64,000 nucleotides of DNA. Source: Pomphorhynchus laevis (lineage: Eukaryota > Acanthocephala > Palaeacanthocephala > Echinorhynchida > Pomphorhynchidae). The notes below the pieces were generated by a model. It worked only from the letters and a program-made list of their open reading frames with translations, had not been told where the DNA came from and made no database searches. Shown here in pieces: positions 61,701-64,000 of this stretch. The stretch's first letter is position 1, and each line of letters begins with the position of its first letter. The stretch is taken from positions 23,889 through 87,888 of the forward strand of contig WNNJ02002286.1 of assembly GCA_012934845.2 (NCBI GenBank), read 5' to 3'. The position numbers were made by a program, and so were the translations under genes.

Positions 61701-62621
61701 AATCAAAAGTGAAAATATCAACAGTTTATCTTTTTTTGTGAGTTGTGATAAATAACGAAATAAAAATATTGCCGTAAATAAATGTACTTCAGATTGCTTA
61801 ATATTCTTTAGTTCACTGTACAATTAAACATGCTGGACATGCATAAGCAAGAACATATGAGACGAAACCTATCAGCCGTAGTTACTAATACCGAGTCTTC
61901 AAAGGAATGGACAGATGAGCTGATCCGGTACGGATTCATTAGCCAGGTAGTTTAGTGTTAAGCGAAGCTTAGAAGAAATTATTCATTTATTAATATAGCC
62001 TTTTACCGCTTATCTTTATAATTCAACTTTTAAATAGTGTGTTGTACTTATGTTGTAAGTACAACATACTGTTGAATTATTGTACAACTTACATATTATT
62101 GTATGTAAGTTGTTTTTTACTCGTATGACATTTTGACAATTCGAATGCTGTTAATAAAAAAATAGTACACGTGCTTTATTCTCACGTGTTATTTCAAAAA
62201 TTGCAATGTCTTTTAGGAAGATGACAATTTAATGATGCAATCGATTAACGAAGCCTTTCTACGACTTAAGCAACCATCCATTTCACCAAAGTCAGCCGTT
62301 TCTGACTGTGTAAATGTTTCTGCATCAACAGCTTCGTTAACTACCCATCCTCAGCAAAACATACAATTAAATGGAATGCCGATATCTTTGTCTACACAAA
62401 TGGGCGATACCAGTGGTAGTACGAATGATTCGATAAGTATCAGTGGTAACAGAACATCCAGTTGTTCCGGTGGTGCAAGTTCACAAAGAAACACCAATAC
62501 CACTACATCAGTTTCCATGACGGCATCTGCTACGGCCTTAGCTGATGATTCTTCAGGAACATCCAACATCTATACAGTCACAAGTACAATAGCAGAATCT
62601 GATCGAAAATCAGCATCTTGA
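49510..62621 (+). CDS. NRBP1: NRBP1/Madm-like pseudokinase gene (13 visible coding exons, one exon missing)
   Basis: Orthologue of nuclear receptor-binding protein (human NRBP1/2, Drosophila Madm), a cytoplasmic pseudokinase adaptor linked to receptor trafficking and growth control. Exons: 49510-49759, 49828-49943, 50037-50156, 50770-50871, 55722-55816, 57179-57274, 57334-57395, 57462-57557, 57631-57793, 60116-60248, 60306-60621, 61812-61946, 62217-62621. Phases agree at every junction except 50871 to 55722. Hallmarks: ESPDGRWQRRNQT, VPGIDAAYLAIDTEEGVEVV, LDHPNVVKFHNYW, IIHGVLTTDSIFIQ, FMAPEL, IDIYMFGLVALE, FLEDVRNGHYPLT, ELIRYGFIS. As in the family, HRD is replaced (HGV), DFG is absent (KIGS) and the VAIK lysine is replaced (VVWN). 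About 695 codons are visible; the Ser/Thr-rich tail is long. About 44 codons corresponding to the human segment between KYW and SYLH are not found, and joining 50871 directly to 55722 would shift the frame. The start was chosen as the first ATG of the frame. Confidence 0.93.
49828..49943 (+). CDS. NRBP1: NRBP-like exon 2
   Basis: Acidic run (EDDVDDDDD) then ESPDGRWQRRNQT, the conserved start of the family core. Donor GTAAGT. Confidence 0.93.
50037..50156 (+). CDS. NRBP1: NRBP-like exon 3
   Basis: VPGIDAAYLAIDTEEGVEVV and WNEM: the degenerate ATP-loop and VAIK region of the pseudokinase. Acceptor ATAAAG, donor GTGAGT. Confidence 0.95.
50157..50769 (+). other. NRBP-like intron 3
   Basis: 613-bp intron, GTGAGT...TTTAG, AT-rich. 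No element recognised inside. Confidence 0.8.
50770..50871 (+). CDS. NRBP1: NRBP-like exon 4
   Basis: NEIDKFFANLIKLDHPNVVK then FHNYWLENHGKHIR: helix C to strand 4 of the N-lobe. Ends in phase 0 before GTAAGT. The following intron-like stretch of 4850 bp contains LINE E and lacks the next expected exon. Confidence 0.95.
50930..52620 (-). mobile_element. LINE E: CR1-like LINE fragment in NRBP-like intron 4
   Basis: Minus-strand, related to LINE C and D. Endonuclease at 52225-52431 (ESRKGGGVALYI) and 51467-52255 (LLVGDFNIPS, IGLSDHCMILF), linker, then RT up to HGFRPRRLCLTNLL, IDVIFLDFSRAFDRVPHKML and SWIQDFLKN (50930-51392). It is missing the RT catalytic half, the 3' end and the 5' end. The region around YRPISLT is also lost (a small deletion near SVVCKVIERIL). 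Two or three frame breaks. Truncation at both sides is unusual for a simple insertion. Confidence 0.88.
53621..53733. repeat. 113-bp foldback in intron 4
   Basis: AATAGTATTTCATCAGCAAT... pairs with ...TTGCTTAAATACTATT over arms of about 55 bp at roughly 80% match, including TTATACA/TGTATAA, GTAGTTAA/TTAACTAC and ACCTT/AAGGT, with a loop of only a few bases. It could be a small MITE or a transcribed hairpin; the stem is longer than in a usual animal pre-miRNA. Confidence 0.65.
55367..55485 (-). repeat. Dispersed repeat R1, copy 3
   Basis: Reverse complement of 2801-2912: GTTCCTCCTGATGACCTCT, then TTATTTATTAGTCAATTCAT, and AATTTCAATTTTTTATTTTAA, each with few changes. Lies about 240 bp upstream of the acceptor at 55721. 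Confidence 0.7.
55722..55816 (+). CDS. NRBP1: NRBP-like exon (visible exon 5)
   Basis: YLHGCIPPIIHGVLTTDSIF then IQNNGLVKIGS: catalytic-loop region (HRD replaced by HGV) and the DFG position (IGS). The first base completes a codon, so the preceding exon must end in phase 2. Acceptor CATTTACAG, donor GTAAGT. Confidence 0.95.
57179..57274 (+). CDS. NRBP1: NRBP-like exon (visible exon 6)
   Basis: SPDLFASRTHAVKDWSFS then GSFMAPELSLPF: activation segment through the APE motif. Acceptor TTTTTACAG. The donor at 57275 (GGTAAAT) opens a 59-bp intron; without it the frame stops within 60 bp. Confidence 0.9.
57275..57333 (+). other. 59-bp mini-intron
   Basis: GTAAAT...TTTACTCTTTCTCAATCATAG. Needed to connect the APE motif to the helix-F motif DIYMFG in frame; its pyrimidine-rich end fits a short invertebrate intron. 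Confidence 0.85.
57334..57395 (+). CDS. NRBP1: NRBP-like exon (visible exon 7)
   Basis: DRIYSISPAIDIYMFGLVAL plus E: helix F of the C-lobe, with Asp conserved. Ends in phase 0 before GTTTGT, a weaker donor. Confidence 0.9.
57462..57557 (+). CDS. NRBP1: NRBP-like exon (visible exon 8)
   Basis: MQNAELNLKTLNGSPDEESI then LSAVSSLDPTDQ: the helix G/H region equivalent to the human MAVLEIQGN...LEDPLQ. Acceptor ATACGTTAG, donor GTATTT. Confidence 0.9.
57631..57793 (+). CDS. NRBP1: NRBP-like exon (visible exon 9)
   Basis: DFLRSCLRSNPFDRPSAKQL, LHHPAVFEIYSLRLLCAH and so on: the end of the kinase-like domain with the structural Arg of the RPSA motif. Acceptor TTGTTATAG, donor GTAAGC. A 2.3-kb intron without recognisable elements follows. 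Confidence 0.95.
57794..60115 (+). other. NRBP-like intron of 2.3 kb
   Basis: AT-rich with no LINE or Gypsy sequence recognised, in contrast to the upstream half of the window. Small palindromic patches near 59650-59690 only. Confidence 0.75.
60116..60248 (+). CDS. NRBP1: NRBP-like exon (visible exon 10)
   Basis: STSKINGLAHLTIEDYEDRF then VAGKVLAVLTVNGKEIASAP: the linker after the kinase-like domain. Acceptor TTTTTCTAG, donor GTATTT. Phase 1 in, phase 2 out. Confidence 0.85.
60306..60621 (+). CDS. NRBP1: NRBP-like exon (visible exon 11)
   Basis: The family motif FLEDVRNGHYPLT, a Ser/Asn-rich stretch, then EHRRIVDVQICKFEKVDQN. I place the acceptor at TGTTTTAAG (60305) because the earlier TTTCTAG (60282) would give an immediate stop in phase. 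The preceding intron is then 57 bp. Donor GTAAGA. Confidence 0.9.
61812..61946 (+). CDS. NRBP1: NRBP-like exon (visible exon 12)
   Basis: FTVQLNMLDMHKQEHMRRNL then WTDELIRYGFISQ, matching the C-terminal LTLLLKLEDK...AAELVQLGFIS segment of human NRBP1. Acceptor TATTCTTTAG, donor GTAGTT. Confidence 0.93.
62085..62115. repeat. 12-bp perfect hairpin in the last intron
   Basis: ACAACTTACATA pairs with TATGTAAGTTGT around TTATTG. A related GTTGTACTTA/TAAGTACAAC palindrome lies just upstream (about 62041-62065). Confidence 0.7.
62217..62621 (+). CDS. NRBP1: NRBP-like terminal exon (visible exon 13)
   Basis: EDDNLMMQSINEAFLRLKQP, equivalent to the human EADQSRLTSLLEETL helix. An unusually long Ser/Thr/Asn-rich low-complexity tail of about 110 residues follows, ending in SDRKSAS and TGA. 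Acceptor GTCTTTTAG. Confidence 0.92.
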   Translation, partial: EDDNLMMQSINEAFLRLKQPSISPKSAVSDCVNVSASTASLTTHPQQNIQLNGMPISLSTQMGDTSGSTNDSISISGNRTSSCSGGASSQRNTNTTTSVSMTASATALADDSSGTSNIYTVTSTIAESDRKSAS

Positions 62622-62785
62622 TGCTCCATTAAAGATTCGACGACATAATTCAATCACTGATATTTACTTATTCTCAACTGATAGAGAAACAAATAAGAAA
62701 ATGCGCGCTTTCTGTTTTTCTTACATAGAATGTATTTGATTGAAAATTTCACAAAATACGATTTCTCTTTCATTTTGTTTTGTTC

Positions 62786-62791
62786 AATAAA
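62786..62791 (+). terminator. Polyadenylation signal AATAAA
   Basis: AATAAA in CAATAAAAATAAAAAC, 165 bp after the stop codon of the NRBP-like gene; the first canonical signal downstream. Confidence 0.6.
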
Positions 62792-62799
62792 AATAAAAA

Positions 62800-64000
62800 C
62801 TTTTCCTATCGTGGCCTGCTCTTTATATAAAATATGTGTATCCATTTTTTACTTTTCAGCTTCGAGATATGTTCCTTGTTATTGTTTTTTTGCAGTCAGA
62901 ATATTGAACGAAATATTTACTTTCATCTGTAAGGTTTTAAGGTAAGTAAGATATCTTGAACTTTTTTTATCTAACGAGTTAATTCCATCTTTAATAAATG
63001 AATACTGTAAGTAATATGAAATTATTTGTGTTCAATATTCAAGTGTATAATGCTTTATCAAGCTAAGAGAATTAATTTAACCGATACTTAAAAATAAATA
63101 ACTGCTGAATAATATGGGGTGGGCTGAATGCTCAAATTCACATTGATTTGGAAATTGAACATCAGCTCACATCGGCAGTGCTACCATATTATCAAAACAA
63201 GATAAATACATTTTTATCTAAATCGTCATGACAGTTCATATAGTTATCTATCTAATTCAGGTAACATAAACGGTCCACAATCATCCGCAAATGTTAAGAT
63301 TTATTTTATATTTGCCATAATAAAAATAAATATCCCTTGCAATCTTTTGATTCATTTGAATTTTGGAGCAGGATCAATCCAAACACTAATTTCTTTATAT
63401 ATTTGGCAAACTGCCACTATCATCATAAGAAAAACAAAACTTTTTGTTTCTGTGATGACACTTGCAGCAGCAACTAGCGAAATATAAAAATGAATTAGAG
63501 TTTTATTGATCATGTTACAAAATTCCAAATTAAAAAAAGGAATTAACATCAGCTATTTTTTATTTGGAATCATTCAAAATATCGAGGTTTTCACAAATCG
63601 TAACCTTTTAAGACAATTAAATAACCATTTATGTCAAAATGCTTTAATACTTGAATCACTAATAAGAACTATTTACAATAGACATGTGTCATCACTAATA
63701 GTGACTGAAGCATCATCTGTTCTATTGAATATCAATTTACAATGCTGAGAGAACAAATAATCACTTGGTATTTATAAAATATGAATTTGTTCATAATTGC
63801 GTAAAAAATAAATCTAAATCAAATGATGATATATAATATAATATTATATTATATATTATATTATACTTTTATGATAATTATATTATCATATAAGTATTAT
63901 TTATTATTTATATATTATTATTTTATTATTATTCACAAGAAACATATTTTTGCATGAGAATTCATGCATACCATATAATATTAAATAATATTAAATCATT
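62800..64000. other. AT-rich DNA downstream of the gene
   Basis: No gene or element recognised. Small frames (63352-63549 minus, 63506-63748 plus) overlap each other and have no domains. A long AT-only palindromic patch (TATAATATTATA type) lies at about 63828-63900. Confidence 0.55.

Noticed and set aside
1-64000. Assigning the organism to flatworms from the LINE C/D and ORF1 resemblance
   Set aside because: Similar CR1-like elements occur in several invertebrate phyla, and the NRBP-like protein alone does not settle it by eye.
1-64000. tRNA, rRNA or snRNA genes
   Set aside because: No stretch with a convincing cloverleaf, A/B boxes or rRNA core was seen on either strand.

Overview
The window is from an animal nuclear genome: AT-rich, with spliced genes, consensus GT..AG introns (several of only 57-93 bp) and a heavy load of retrotransposons. 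The one clear host gene is the orthologue of NRBP1/Drosophila Madm, a pseudokinase of bilaterians. The LINE and Gypsy families resemble those of invertebrates; I cannot fix the phylum from the sequence.

Layout. 1-3.3 kb: AT-rich DNA with a foldback element, a diverged tandem repeat, two small dispersed repeats and faint remains of coding sequence. 3.3-9.8 kb: a minus-strand CR1/L2-like LINE ('LINE A') interrupted by a second, related LINE ('LINE B'), then a decayed plus-strand LINE. 9.8-17.4 kb: two nested Ty3/Gypsy fossils on the minus strand. The outer one has 121-bp LTRs and the inner one identical 80-bp LTRs; both keep 5-bp target duplications. 18.2-22 kb: plus-strand LINE A and B pieces and a fragment of an element with a restriction-like endonuclease (RLE). 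22.1-34.9 kb: a mosaic of LINE A, LINE B and a third Gypsy fossil, duplicated in tandem as two units of about 6.43 kb that are more than 99% identical. 35.4-38 kb: a further LINE A with a long open frame. 38.4-45.8 kb: an old CR1-like LINE ('D') split by a nearly intact CR1-like LINE ('C', with a 1012-codon ORF2), which itself carries a poly(A)-tailed RLE-domain insertion. 45.8-48.6 kb: scrambled LINE A ends, the gag end of Gypsy-3, a long hairpin and another LINE A end. 49.5-62.6 kb: the NRBP1/Madm-like gene in at least 13 coding exons, with a fragment of a third CR1-like LINE ('E') in its largest intron. 62.6-64 kb: its 3' UTR and AT-rich DNA.

The strongest unexpected signals are these. The NRBP-like gene lacks the exon for about 44 codons of the pseudokinase domain exactly in the intron that holds a LINE fragment truncated at both ends. 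There is a recent 6.4-kb tandem duplication with a gene-conversion-like patch. LTRs are unusually short in three Gypsy families. Two LINE families share a 3'-terminal stem-loop. A LINE insertion is flanked by 167-bp direct repeats. Several long perfect or near-perfect hairpins sit at rearrangement points. I found no operon-like or defence-like novel system; the novelty here lies in mobile-element structure and in the fate of the host gene.
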